Below, in pieces: positions 35,318-44,691 of a DNA stretch of 64,000 bases. The notes under the pieces are model-generated. The model saw nothing but the letters and a program-made list of their open reading frames with translations, searched no databases and was not told the DNA's origin. The position numbers and the translations under genes were made by a program. Within the stretch, counting starts at the first letter, position 1. The number at the start of each line of letters is the position of its first letter. The DNA is from an uncultured Bacilli bacterium. Its GTDB lineage: Bacteria; Bacillota_I; Bacilli_A; RF39; UBA660. The stretch is taken from the NCBI GenBank assembly GCA_934098565.1, contig CAKOON010000003.1, positions 1 to 64,000 of the forward strand, in the 5' to 3' direction.

Positions 35318-36399
35318 TAATAAATATGACGAATTAATTAGTCGAATGAATGTAATTGGGAGGTCTCTTTGACTTAGAAAGTAAAGATAAGAGAATTAAT
35401 GAATTAGAAAATAGCCTAAATAATCCAGAAATATGGAATAATCCAGAGGAAGCAAGTAAGATTAATGGGGAGTTAATTAATTTGAAAAAAGAATGCAGTT
35501 TGGCGAAAAAGCTAAATACTAATTTAGCTGGCTTAGGTGAGTTAGTGGAGTTAGCCGGTATAGATGAAGAAATTAGAAGTGAAGTTGAAAAGGAACTTGC
35601 CTCATTGACAATGATGATAGATGAGCTAGAGGCTGCTACTTTACTTAGTGGACCTTATGATAATTTAAATTGCTTTTTAGAGATACATCCAGGAGCTGGG
35701 GGAACAGAAGCAATGGATTGGGCTGCAATGTTACTTCGAATGTATGAGCGTTTTTGTGAAGCGAACAATTATAAGTACGAAGTTGTTGACTTTTTAAAAG
35801 GCGAAGAGGCTGGGGTGAAGTCGGCAACTTTAAGAATTAGTGGTAATATGGCTTACGGTTATTTTAAAGGGGAGAAGGGAGTTCATCGGTTAGTAAGAAT
35901 TTCTCCTTTTGATGCGAATAAACGTCGTCATACTTCTTTTGCTTCAGTTAGCGTAATTCCTGAGTTTGACAAAGTTACAGATATTGAAATTAAAGATGAG
36001 GATTTGAAAATCGACGTTTTTCATTCTAGCGGCGCTGGTGGTCAATCAGTAAATACTAGTGATTCTGCAGTTCGAATTACCCATTTACCATCTAAAATTG
36101 TAGTTTCTTGTCAAGTTGAAAGAAGTCAACTTCGTAATAAAGAGCGAGCTTTAGAAATGTTAAAAGCTAAATTATATCAATTGGAAGTTGAAAAGAAAGA
36201 AGCTGAACTTAATAAGGAAAAAGGGTTGAATGATAGTATTAATTTTGGTAGTCAAATAAGAAACTATGTTTTAGAACCTTATACTTTAGTAAAAGATTTA
36301 AGAAGTGGCTATGAAACTAGTCAAGCTGCTAAAGTCTTAGATGGTGATATTTTGCCAATTATGGAATCGGTTTTAAAAATAAAAAAAGGTAAAAATTAA
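35307..36399 (+). CDS. prfB: Peptide chain release factor 2 with programmed +1 frameshift
   Basis: Zero-frame translation starts at ATG 35307 (AAGGAGAAGG upstream) and reaches CTT TGA at 35367-35372 after 21 codons; the rest is in the +1 frame from GAC 35371, giving 363 residues. GGGAGG ends 3 nt before the CTT, the same geometry as the classical RF2 site (internal Shine-Dalgarno, TCT CTT TGA C). The protein has SSGAGGQSVNTSDSAVRI with the GGQ peptidyl-hydrolysis motif. RF2 reads TGA and TAA, and its level is set by competition between termination and frameshifting at its own TGA. Its presence shows TGA is a stop codon here. Confidence 0.97.
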
Positions 36400-36423
36400 A
36401 GAAAAGAGAGATTAAATAGAATA

Positions 36424-38016
36424 ATGAAACAGCATTTAACGGGGCGGTTAGCTGCAGCATTTTTATTAAGTTTTTGCATTATTATAACTGGAAATAATAA
36501 GATTTTAAAAGGATTAGCGGGTTCTTTTAAAACTGATAATGATTTAAAAGATAATCAAACTTATTTAAATCAATTGGAAGATATAAAGGTTTTTAACAAT
36601 GATGAGACTTTATTAACCAAAGAAGAATTAACAAGATTGCGAAATACTAGTTATAAACCTTGTACTTATGAATTTAAGGGAGATAAAAATGATTTATATA
36701 ATACTATAATTTCAAATAGTAATAAATTTTTACAAGATCATAGGGAATACAAGAGCCTTTTAGAGATAGAAGATACTGGGATAAGGGAATATGTTATTCA
36801 AGTGATAAAAAATATTATTGAAAGAAACTTAAAAGAACAAAAGAAAGATAATATTCATAAATTAACTACTTTAAAGGTTGTAATTTGTTCCTTGCAAGAG
36901 GAAACACTTAGTGATTTGGAAACTGGTAGTAGTTCAATTACCGGTGAAGAAACGAATGGTGAATATAGATCTTGCGATAATTTAATTATTTTAGATATTG
37001 ATAGTATTCTGAAGCCAATTTATTCTGTTGATGATATTTATATGGGACTTTATGATTTAATAAATCATGAATTTAATCATGCTTTTCAAGGGTCTTGTGC
37101 GGATATCTTACCTAATAACGTGTCCTTTATTGTTGAGAGTAGTGCTGAGTCATATAATTATAATGTTTTACGGAGTAGTTATAAACCGATTAATAAAAAT
37201 TTTGCTTTTGAATATGCTTATTCGGAAGAAAGAAAATATGAAAGTAAGTTGTTTTTGCTTAGTCTTTTAGATAATAGTAAATCGATTAAAATGTATTATG
37301 AAGCGATTGATAAAGGTGATTTAGGAGAGCTTTTTGCTTTTTTAGATTTGTATGGTAAAGAAAAACAAGAAGAACTATTGCAAGGAATATGGCTTGCTGA
37401 TGGAGTAATGTTAAGAAATGATTACTGGTGTCGAGTATTAAAGACTAATGATTTTAAAGCTTTAAATGATTATAATCTTCCCGAATTATTGAAAGGGGAA
37501 GCTAAAGGAGCCTTTGAGAGTTTTATTCTAAAGAATGCGGTTAGTAATTTAATACAACATAATATAACCAATAAAGATTTAAGTTTAGAAGAAAATTTAA
37601 TTATTTATCATTTTATTTTACTTAATGTTTTAGATACAGTTAGTTATAATGGATATAGTTTTGCTACTTGTGAAGCTAGTCATACATTTTATGCTGATTT
37701 TTATCGAAATTATGTTAGTATAGAATCTTGCTTCTTTGAATTTTTGAGCAGCTATTATGATTTGACAAGCGAAGAAGTGAATGAATTCTATGAGAGGATG
37801 GATAAAGAAAAAATTGTAGACTCGATTGATGGTTATGTAAAAAATAGTTCTTATTTAAAAGACGGTGATTGTGTTAAGAGACTTGTAGATAAGTATCCAA
37901 AGATAAGAACGGTTATGAAAGGTATTGTTGTTTTAACTAATTATGATTATGATAATATTAAGAGTTTACGAAATAATGAATATAATAAAAATGGCGTAAG
38001 ATTGATATTAAAGTAA
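36424..38016 (+). CDS. Exported zincin-like protein (HEFNH), paralogue A
   Basis: 530 residues with an N-terminal signal or anchor (LAAAFLLSFCIIITG). The LINHEFNHAFQGSC segment puts HEFNH at 215-219, and FIVESSAES about 20 residues later offers Glu238 as third ligand. It shares this layout (H-E-x-N-H-A....SC ... E-x-SAES) and overall length with the next gene, which is therefore a paralogue. I know of no named family; an extracytoplasmic metalloprotease is the best reading. It begins 24 bp after prfB. Confidence 0.65.
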   Translation: MKQHLTGRLAAAFLLSFCIIITGNNKILKGLAGSFKTDNDLKDNQTYLNQLEDIKVFNNDETLLTKEELTRLRNTSYKPCTYEFKGDKNDLYNTIISNSNKFLQDHREYKSLLEIEDTGIREYVIQVIKNIIERNLKEQKKDNIHKLTTLKVVICSLQEETLSDLETGSSSITGEETNGEYRSCDNLIILDIDSILKPIYSVDDIYMGLYDLINHEFNHAFQGSCADILPNNVSFIVESSAESYNYNVLRSSYKPINKNFAFEYAYSEERKYESKLFLLSLLDNSKSIKMYYEAIDKGDLGELFAFLDLYGKEKQEELLQGIWLADGVMLRNDYWCRVLKTNDFKALNDYNLPELLKGEAKGAFESFILKNAVSNLIQHNITNKDLSLEENLIIYHFILLNVLDTVSYNGYSFATCEASHTFYADFYRNYVSIESCFFEFLSSYYDLTSEEVNEFYERMDKEKIVDSIDGYVKNSSYLKDGDCVKRLVDKYPKIRTVMKGIVVLTNYDYDNIKSLRNNEYNKNGVRLILK

Positions 38017-38041
38017 TTATGATACTTAAAGTTAATCGATA

Positions 38042-38069
38042 TTTACTTTTGGGGAAAAACAGGTATAAT
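38042..38069 (+). promoter_or_regulatory. Promoter of zincin paralogue B
   Basis: TTTACT (38042-38047), 16-bp spacer, TATAAT (38064-38069), about 29 bp before the GTG start. Confidence 0.6.
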
Positions 38070-38097
38070 AAAGCCATCAGTTAATGGGGGAATTTTG

Positions 38098-39759
38098 GTG
38101 AAAAATAAAAATCGAAGAGTAGCATCTTTTTTGCTAGCCTTATGTCTAGTTATTACAAATTGCTCTAAAGAAATAAAATATAGTGATATAGATATGTTGA
38201 GCTATGCTGATGGAGCGGATATACGTAAAGATAACTTAGCAGCGGTAATTCAAGATAATTTAGCTAGTATTGATGGTACGGGCTTAGATGATGTCTTTAA
38301 TATTAAGACTTCTACTCTTGAGGTTTTAGCTAAAGATATAAGTGAGTGCAGTTATGCTTATCCCGGAAGTATTAATGATTTGGCTAATCAAATAGTTGAA
38401 AATAGTCAAGAATATGCTTCTCAAAATGATAATTATTTATCTTTATTTGATGATGGCTTTTATAATACTTCTTATACAAATTATTTTGGCTGGGTTTTTA
38501 GTGAAGAGGATTTTGCTCAGATAAAGGATAATATTTTTATGACTTTAGAGAGTTATCTTAGTTATATTTATAGTACAGGTAGTCGTGAAGATATCCATAA
38601 TCTTAAAGATTTAAAAATAGTAATGTATGTTGATAAATCAAAGGAAAGAGAAATGGTTTTTGGAGATTATGATAGTATTTATAATCTGATTAGAATTGAC
38701 TTTTATAATATTTTAGACTCAGCTTGGGAAATGAATGATGTTTTAGGACGCTTTGATGAAGTTATAAAGCATGAAATTAATCATGCCTTAGCTCATAGCT
38801 GTTTGGATAAAGCTGAGGCTGGTTCTTTAGATGAAATTGATTTCTTAAATGGGCGACAATATACTTTTTTAACAGAAGCTAGTGCCGAGTCGAGCCTTTA
38901 TAATTTAGGAATTGCTAGTGGTTATGAAAATAGAGGGTATGTCTTTTATTATGTTTATGATAATTTTCGAGATTTAGAAAGTAAATTATTGTTATGTTCT
39001 CTTTTTGATAATAGTAAGACCATGGAAGATTATTATAGAAATATTAATAGTGAAGATATCAATGCTTTTTTAGAGTTTTTAGGGGCGGAGACTTTAGAAG
39101 AAAAAGTCGAGTTATTTCGAGTAGTGTATGCTATGGACGCTTTAGAGGGAAGAAATGATTATTTTCAAGAAATCCTAGGAACAGCAGATACTTATACAAT
39201 TAAGGATATTTTAAAAGTAAGTGATAATATTAAGTTTAAACATTATATAAGTATTCTAAAGTATAGTGTAAGGTCTTTAATAGATTATAATGTTAATAGT
39301 AAGTTACTATCTTTAGATGATAATCTTCTTTTGTATTATATTGTTCTTAGTAATATTGTAGATGGTTGTTTTCTTTTAGATGATAGTAATGGTCTTAGTA
39401 CTTATTATTACTATGAAGATTTTATAAAGGAGTATAAGGTTATTGAAGATAATTATTTTGGAGTGTTAAGTAAGTTTTATGGTAAAAAGGTTGAAGAAAT
39501 AAAAGAACTTTTTGAAGGTTATAAGGATATAGATATTAATAAGTCTTTATGTTATTTAAGTATAGGAAATGATGAAATAGATAGTAATGCTAGTCTTAAT
39601 AAGAAATTGAATACTTTATTAGAGAGATTTCCTAAGTTGAAAGTAATTGCTAATCTTAAGTTTTATAATGGTTATGTACCAAAAAGAAATTATGTAAAGA
39701 TGTTAGATAAAGTTATGGCTGATGATAATAAAGATAAGACTTTAAAATTAAGAAGATAA
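38098..39759 (+). CDS. Putative lipoprotein zincin (HEINH), paralogue B
   Basis: 553 residues from GTG 38098 (GGGGG 8 nt upstream; a TTG just before it is less likely). The N-terminus KNKNRRVASFLLALCLVITNC looks like a lipoprotein signal with Cys20 as the modified residue, though Asn at -1 is unusual. HEINH is at 225-229 within VIKHEINHALAHSC, and FLTEASAES gives Glu260 as likely third ligand. Gene order, length and motifs match the preceding gene, so the two arose by duplication. It has its own promoter and a strong shared terminator downstream. Confidence 0.65.
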   Translation: MKNKNRRVASFLLALCLVITNCSKEIKYSDIDMLSYADGADIRKDNLAAVIQDNLASIDGTGLDDVFNIKTSTLEVLAKDISECSYAYPGSINDLANQIVENSQEYASQNDNYLSLFDDGFYNTSYTNYFGWVFSEEDFAQIKDNIFMTLESYLSYIYSTGSREDIHNLKDLKIVMYVDKSKEREMVFGDYDSIYNLIRIDFYNILDSAWEMNDVLGRFDEVIKHEINHALAHSCLDKAEAGSLDEIDFLNGRQYTFLTEASAESSLYNLGIASGYENRGYVFYYVYDNFRDLESKLLLCSLFDNSKTMEDYYRNINSEDINAFLEFLGAETLEEKVELFRVVYAMDALEGRNDYFQEILGTADTYTIKDILKVSDNIKFKHYISILKYSVRSLIDYNVNSKLLSLDDNLLLYYIVLSNIVDGCFLLDDSNGLSTYYYYEDFIKEYKVIEDNYFGVLSKFYGKKVEEIKELFEGYKDIDINKSLCYLSIGNDEIDSNASLNKKLNTLLERFPKLKVIANLKFYNGYVPKRNYVKMLDKVMADDNKDKTLKLRR

Positions 39760-39807
39760 AAAGAACTAAGATGATCATGAATAGTTGGTGATTTTAGTTC
39801 TTTTTTT
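39759..39807. terminator. Bidirectional terminator between convergent genes
   Basis: AAAAGAACTAA pairs with TTAGTTCTTTT over 11 bp with a long loop, flanked by A-run and T-run, so it can stop transcripts of both the zincin gene (+) and the small ribbon-helix-helix gene (-), whose 3' end it contains. Confidence 0.75.
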
Positions 39808-39991
39808 GTTTATCAATTGTAGTTGGATTTTCCATGTTATCGAGTGCATATTCGCAAGCAAGGATAACAAAACGACTAAAAGTAATGTTTTGACCGACGA
39901 TGGCTTTTTCGATTTTATCAATGAGTTCCAAAGGAAATCTGATGGTTTTGTTGTCGGTTTCTCCTTTGGGAGATATTTTAAATGGTTGCAT
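39794..39991 (-). CDS. Small ribbon-helix-helix-like protein
   Basis: 65 residues on the - strand with AGAGG before the ATG. MQPFKISPKGETDNKTIRFPLELIDKIEKAI...TFSRFVILACEYALDNM has a short basic strand followed by two helices, the pattern of Arc/CopG-like DNA-binding proteins. Such proteins repress nearby genes, and the divergently transcribed surface-protein gene starts about 125 bp away, so it is a candidate target. No toxin gene is next to it. Confidence 0.6.
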   Translation of the reverse strand: MQPFKISPKGETDNKTIRFPLELIDKIEKAIVGQNITFSRFVILACEYALDNMENPTTIDKQKKN

Positions 39992-40119
39992 ATACTACCT
40001 CTTAAAGTAATTGTAATATATTAGGCAAGGCAAATATAGATTGCATATTATGATACAAAGTGCATTGCATAAATATAAGCCGTTTTTTGTTAAGATAATA
40101 TTGTTAGAATGTGATAATG

Positions 40120-42102
40120 ATGAAAAACAAAAGAATATTGTATTTTTGTGGTGTTTTGGTTTTTATGGCTTTGATGGGAATAGGGTTATCTTATGCTTAT
40201 TTTAGGTATGGAAAAGTTCAAGATAACAATAATATTGCTGGGTCTAAATGTTTTAAGTTAGAATTATCTAATGCAAAGAATGAAATTAATCTAACTAATA
40301 TGTATCCCATAAGTGATGAAGAAGGAAGAAAACTAACTCCTTATAGTTTTACAATTACTAATACTTGTGATATGTTAGCAGGATATAATGTTAATATAGA
40401 AATGTTAGCAGGTACGACTTTAAATAGTAAATACTTAGATTTAATGGTTAATAATGAAGAGATAAAGTTACTTTTTAAATATGAAGAAACAAAAACGGTT
40501 ATTGATGGCAGTACGGAGTCTAGAGTTATAGCCAAGGGGACATTAGGCTATAATGATTCTGTTGATTATACAGTTAGATTTTGGATGGATAAAGACGTTG
40601 AAGATGTTGATTCTATGAATAAGTATTTTGCATCTAAAATAGTAGTAGTGGCAACTCCAAGTACTTGGAATTCAACCAATGCTGGTTATAATACGTTACA
40701 TGATGCCATCTTAACTAATGAATATCAAAGTACTCCTGAAGATGCTATAAAAAGAATAGAAGCCAAGGAGTCACCGGATTTAAGTAATACGGCGCCCATT
40801 ATTAAGTGGATAGAGAAGACTGGCGAAAGTTCAACACGTCAGGTTATAAAACCAACAACTGACGCCATAAGTTCAGTATCCGAATTAAGTGGCATAAATG
40901 CAAATGAACAATACATGTATGTGTGTACAACAAAGACTTTTAATGCTGATACTGCTCAATATAGCCTGGGTGGTTGTTCACTAAAAGACCCAACAACCTT
41001 AGATTATTCAGGAGACACTAAGTATTATTATTCAAATGAATATATGGCATATAATCAGAGCAACAAAAAGTTATACGTAGCAAGAAATACTGGAGATATC
41101 ACGGTTTATCAAATTACTGGTGCGACCAAATCAACTAGTACTCAAACTACAGATGGCGTGAAATATGATACAAACGTTTATAATTTATCTTGCGTAACTT
41201 TAACTGGAATTGAATTAGAAACCGATAAATCTGATAAGGGGTTATATCAAGGTACTGATGATTATGGTACGACTTATTATTATCGTGGTAATGTTAAGAA
41301 TAATAATGTTTATTTTGCTGGCTTTTACTGGCAAATAGTTAGAATCAATGGCGATGGTTCGATTAGATTAATCTATAACGGTACAGAAAATAATGCCACC
41401 GGTGTAAAGCAATCAATAAATAATCGAACATATCAATTTAATAGTAAATATAATGACCCCGCTTATGTTGGGTACATGTATGGAGACCCCGATGCAACCA
41501 CCTTCGCTGAAGTTCATGCTAATACCAATGACTCAACCATCAAAGCTGCTGTTGATAGTTGGTATAAAACAAATATTTCCGATAAAGGATATAGTCAATA
41601 TGTTTCAACTGCCGTTGGGTTCTGTGGCGACCGTAGTTTCTATACCAACAATGGTGGTAGCGGTGGCGATGGTGTTCAAACGGATAAAGACACAAGATTT
41701 GGAGCCTACGGTAGATATCAAGCTAATACTGCTCAATTTACTTGTCCGGAACCAGCAAGAGATTTATATACTACGGCAGATTCTGGTGTCGGCAATAAAG
41801 CCTTAACTTATCCCGTTGGTTTAATAACATACGATGAAGTTATGTTTGCTGGTGTAGATAATAGACACGTTAATAAGTTATCATGGATTTATTCAACCGG
41901 GCATTCTTGGACAATGTCTCCGTCGACTTTTTGGGCGGCAAGCAGCCATGTTAGTGAGTGGGGGGATAATTCCGCTGGTTTTTTGCGCTATGACTGGAGT
42001 ACCAACAGTTTTAGTGCTCGTCCTGTTATAAATTTGAAAGCCGATGTAGAAATATCTGGGGGAACAGGAACAGCAAATGACCCTTTTATAGTTAAGTACT
42101 AA
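40120..42102 (+). CDS. Large surface protein
   Basis: About 660 residues, from ATG 40120 or 40117 (a clear ribosome-binding site is lacking). A signal anchor (RILYFCGVLVFMALMGIGLSYAYF) is followed by a beta-rich domain of the TasA/camelysin type (FTITNTCDMLAGYNVNIEM) to about 200, a Ser/Thr-rich middle, and a C-terminal domain (about 390-660) with GNVKNNNVYFAGFYWQIVRINGDGSIRLIYNG, Gly/Ser-rich loops and the closing RPVINLKADVEISGGTGTANDPF. The C-terminal domain is widespread in surface proteins of uncultured gut Firmicutes. Base composition is visibly less AT-rich than its neighbours. No LPXTG motif is present. Confidence 0.6.
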   Translation: MKNKRILYFCGVLVFMALMGIGLSYAYFRYGKVQDNNNIAGSKCFKLELSNAKNEINLTNMYPISDEEGRKLTPYSFTITNTCDMLAGYNVNIEMLAGTTLNSKYLDLMVNNEEIKLLFKYEETKTVIDGSTESRVIAKGTLGYNDSVDYTVRFWMDKDVEDVDSMNKYFASKIVVVATPSTWNSTNAGYNTLHDAILTNEYQSTPEDAIKRIEAKESPDLSNTAPIIKWIEKTGESSTRQVIKPTTDAISSVSELSGINANEQYMYVCTTKTFNADTAQYSLGGCSLKDPTTLDYSGDTKYYYSNEYMAYNQSNKKLYVARNTGDITVYQITGATKSTSTQTTDGVKYDTNVYNLSCVTLTGIELETDKSDKGLYQGTDDYGTTYYYRGNVKNNNVYFAGFYWQIVRINGDGSIRLIYNGTENNATGVKQSINNRTYQFNSKYNDPAYVGYMYGDPDATTFAEVHANTNDSTIKAAVDSWYKTNISDKGYSQYVSTAVGFCGDRSFYTNNGGSGGDGVQTDKDTRFGAYGRYQANTAQFTCPEPARDLYTTADSGVGNKALTYPVGLITYDEVMFAGVDNRHVNKLSWIYSTGHSWTMSPSTFWAASSHVSEWGDNSAGFLRYDWSTNSFSARPVINLKADVEISGGTGTANDPFIVKY

Positions 42103-42235
42103 TTGAGAATTTAAACTACTTATAAGCTGTCCGATTTTTGAAGTTCAGTTTAATCTGGATAAATAGGAACTATACAAATACGAAATTTATCCTTACAAGA
42201 AGGTGAATAGGACAATTATTTAACTAAGTCAGCAA

Positions 42236-42330
42236 AAGGGATTGATACTTTAGATACTTTGCCGAGTCCAACTAGGGAAAGTTATGCTTTTTTAGAATGA
42301 TATGCTGAACTAATTGAAGGAGATAAAGCA
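42236..42330 (+). pseudogene. Listeria-Bacteroides-type surface repeat remnant
   Basis: KGIDTLDTLPSPTRESYAFLE, then TGA (42298), then YAELIEGDKADME is recognisable as one InlB B-repeat unit (usual form T-LP-PTREGYTFLGWY); the stop codon replaces the Trp. It is all that is left of a surface protein between the intact one upstream and the riboswitch. The remainder of 42103-42509 shows no gene. Confidence 0.55.
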
Positions 42331-42509
42331 GATATGGAGTACATTTGTAACTGAAGATATTACTTATTAGGCTTATTGGTAATATAATGATTAGCTCATT
42401 AAAGAAAAATTACACAAATGTAAAAATTCTTTAATAAAGAATTAGACATCGTCTTAATTTTAGAAAACTACTTGTCAAAAAAGAAAAAATAAATTAAAAT
42501 GTTGTTAAC

Positions 42510-42593
42510 ATCTTATAAAGAGTGATGGAGGGACTAGCCCAGTGAAGTCACACCAACCTATTAAATTAGGTGGTAATGCTAGAGCGATAAGAT
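42510..42593 (+). ncRNA. SAM-I (S-box) riboswitch aptamer
   Basis: The sequence GGAGGGACTAGCCC followed by TGAAG, a CCAACC...GGTGG hairpin, TAATGCTAGAGCGATAAGAT matches the S-box core. P1 is ATCTTAT (42510-42516) with ATAAGAT (42587-42593). At about 84 nt it is a compact version with short P3 and P4 arms. It precedes metK directly, the expected target: S-adenosylmethionine binding stabilises P1 and frees the downstream terminator, lowering synthesis of the enzyme that makes SAM. Confidence 0.93.
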
Positions 42594-42640
42594 AACTTAC
42601 CAGTAGACTCAAGGTACATAGTTATCTTGGGTGTTTTTTA
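42589..42640 (+). terminator. Riboswitch expression-platform terminator
   Basis: AAGATAACT (42589-42597) pairs with AGTTATCTT (42620-42628) and is followed by a GU-rich linker and T6. Its first bases are also the 3' strand of P1, but the exact switching (which antiterminator forms without SAM) would need a fold prediction. Confidence 0.8.
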
Positions 42641-42667
42641 TATGATGATGAGAAAGAGGTAAGGAAA

Positions 42668-43693
42668 ATGGAAAAATATTATAGTAATGAAATTGTTTTT
42701 AGAGGTCATCCAGATAAAGTCTGCGACCAAATAAGTGATGCTATACTAGATGAATGCTTAAAACAAGATAAAAATAGCCGTTGTGGTATTGAGACAGTCG
42801 GTGGAAAGGGAAAAATTTTTATAACTGGGGAGGTTACAACAACTGCTAAATTAGATATAGAAAAAATAGTCAAAGACGTTCTTCAAGATATTGGCTACAA
42901 CTATGACGGGGAAATAATTAATAATATAGGTATTCAAAGTCCCGATATTGCTTTAGGTACTAACGATACAGTTGGTGGTGCTGGTGATAATGGAATGATG
43001 TTTGGTTATGCTAACAGGGATACGGAGGAATATTTACCGACTGCTATGGTGATTTTACAAAAATTGAGTCAAAAATATGATGAACTTGTTCATACTGATA
43101 AACGTTTCTTAGCAGATGGTAAAGCGCAGATAACCGGTGTTTACGAGAATAATAAACTCATTAGAATTAAAGATTTTACAATTTGTTATCAAAATACAGA
43201 GGAAGAACGAGTAAAGACAGATAAAATTTTACAAGATATTTGTAATGAGATTTGTTTGGAATACGGTATAAAAGTTGAAAAGTACTTAATAAATCCAACA
43301 GGAAGATTTTATATTGGAGGATTCGATGGTGATGCTGGCTTAACTGGTCGAAAGATAGTAGTTGATAGTTATCAATCTTTTGGAAGTGTCGGTGGTGGTG
43401 CTTTTTCGGGGAAAGACCCATCTAAAGTTGACCGCAGTGGTGCCTACAAAGCTAGAGAAATTGCTAAGCAAATTTTAAGAGAAAATTCTAAGTACTATTG
43501 GTGTAGTGTTCAAATTTCGTATGCTATTGGGATTGATAAACCTTTAGCTATTTACATAACAACTGATTTAGGAGATATTGAAGTTCCTGAAAGTTTGTAT
43601 GCTGAATGTACTCCTAAGAGAATTATTGAAGATTTAGACTTAAAGAATGAATGTTTCTTTAAGAGAGCAAGATACGGTCATTTTACTGATTAG
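42668..43693 (+). CDS. metK: S-adenosylmethionine synthetase, short variant
   Basis: 341 residues, clearly shorter than the usual 380-400. Core motifs are present: GHPDKVCDQISDAILDE, GAGDNGMMFGYA (usually GAGDQG), the NPTGRF-IGG-GDAGLTGRKI block and GGGAFSGKDPSKVDRS. The His usually preceding GGGAFSGKD is Val here, and the catalytic region starts MEKYYSNEIVFRGHPDK where Glu normally replaces Arg13. It makes SAM from methionine and ATP. The SAM-I riboswitch upstream supports the assignment despite the divergence; GAGGTAAGGA precedes the ATG. Confidence 0.92.
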   Translation: MEKYYSNEIVFRGHPDKVCDQISDAILDECLKQDKNSRCGIETVGGKGKIFITGEVTTTAKLDIEKIVKDVLQDIGYNYDGEIINNIGIQSPDIALGTNDTVGGAGDNGMMFGYANRDTEEYLPTAMVILQKLSQKYDELVHTDKRFLADGKAQITGVYENNKLIRIKDFTICYQNTEEERVKTDKILQDICNEICLEYGIKVEKYLINPTGRFYIGGFDGDAGLTGRKIVVDSYQSFGSVGGGAFSGKDPSKVDRSGAYKAREIAKQILRENSKYYWCSVQISYAIGIDKPLAIYITTDLGDIEVPESLYAECTPKRIIEDLDLKNECFFKRARYGHFTD

Positions 43694-43791
43694 TATCTTT
43701 TTTATTAGCAGGTTACTATATAAAGAATAATCAGTTAAGGTGACTTTTTATTATTTTTTTGATACAATCTTTTTAGAATAGATGGTGTGTT

Positions 43792-44667
43792 ATGAAGAAT
43801 ATAAAGAGATGGATAAGCTTTCTAACTGGGTTATTTATAGTAGCTTTTAGTTTCAATTTGTTTTGCGTTCCTGATAGTTTGGCTTCTTCAGGTATTGGGG
43901 GCTTATCAATTGTAGTAAGTAATTTTATTGATATAGATAAGTCGTTGTTTGTAGGAGTTATTAATGTCTTTTTGATTATTATTTCTTATATATTTTTAGG
44001 AAAAGATAATACTATTAAGACAGTTGTTGGGTCTTTAATTTATCCTGTCTTTTTAAAAATTACAAGTTTGTTTACTGGGTATATTAATTTAAGTGAGGTT
44101 GATTTATTAATAAAGGCTGTAGTGGGAGGAATTGTAACCGGTTATGGACTTGGATTAGTTTTTAAATCAGGCTATACGACAGGAGGAACAGATATAATTG
44201 AGGCCATATTATGCAAGTATTTAAAAATATCAATGGATAGGGCTATTTTATTAGTAGATGGGATAGTAGTTATTTTATCTGGAATTGTTTTTGGTTTAGA
44301 ACATTTAATTTATGCCTTAGTGTTATTGATATTTCAAAGTATTTATTCTAATCAGTTTATGTTGGGTCTTAAAGAAGATAAAGTTTTATATATTAATTCC
44401 AAGAAAAATAAAGAAATTACAAAATTTTTAAAAGAAACTTATAATTATGGTATAACTATTCTTAATGGTAAAGGGGGATTTACGAAGGAGAGTAATCCAA
44501 TATTAGTGGTAGCAATCAGATATAATTTCTATTTAGAAATAAAAGAGGCCATTATGTTAATTGATCCGAGAGCATTTATTACAGTTTGTAATTCTTATGA
44601 GACTATATATATTGATAAAGATGAGAGAAAGAAATTAAGAAAAGAAAATATAACAATAGAATTATAG
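43792..44667 (+). CDS. YitT family membrane protein
   Basis: 291 residues: five membrane helices in residues 1-190 with PDSLASSGIGGLSIV, FKSGYTTGGTDIIEAIL and the family's Gly-rich loops, then a cytoplasmic DUF2179 domain (residues 195-291; YGITILNGKGGFTKESNPILVV). This is the YitT/YpjC architecture, of unknown transport function. It stands alone with a terminator downstream. Confidence 0.88.
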   Translation: MKNIKRWISFLTGLFIVAFSFNLFCVPDSLASSGIGGLSIVVSNFIDIDKSLFVGVINVFLIIISYIFLGKDNTIKTVVGSLIYPVFLKITSLFTGYINLSEVDLLIKAVVGGIVTGYGLGLVFKSGYTTGGTDIIEAILCKYLKISMDRAILLVDGIVVILSGIVFGLEHLIYALVLLIFQSIYSNQFMLGLKEDKVLYINSKKNKEITKFLKETYNYGITILNGKGGFTKESNPILVVAIRYNFYLEIKEAIMLIDPRAFITVCNSYETIYIDKDERKKLRKENITIEL

Positions 44668-44668
44668 G

Positions 44669-44691
44669 AAAATCAAATCTAATGATTTTTT
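44669..44691 (+). terminator. Rho-independent terminator
   Basis: AAAATCA and TGATTTT pair around a 7-nt loop, with further T after the stem, 2 bp after the yitT-family stop codon. Confidence 0.65.

Noticed and set aside
39794..39991. Antitoxin of a toxin-antitoxin pair
   Set aside because: The ribbon-helix-helix-like protein has no adjacent small toxin gene on either side.
41453..41806. 117-codon frame inside the surface-protein gene
   Set aside because: It lies wholly within the clear coding frame of 40120-42102 and shows no protein-like pattern; it is longer only because the segment is less AT-rich.
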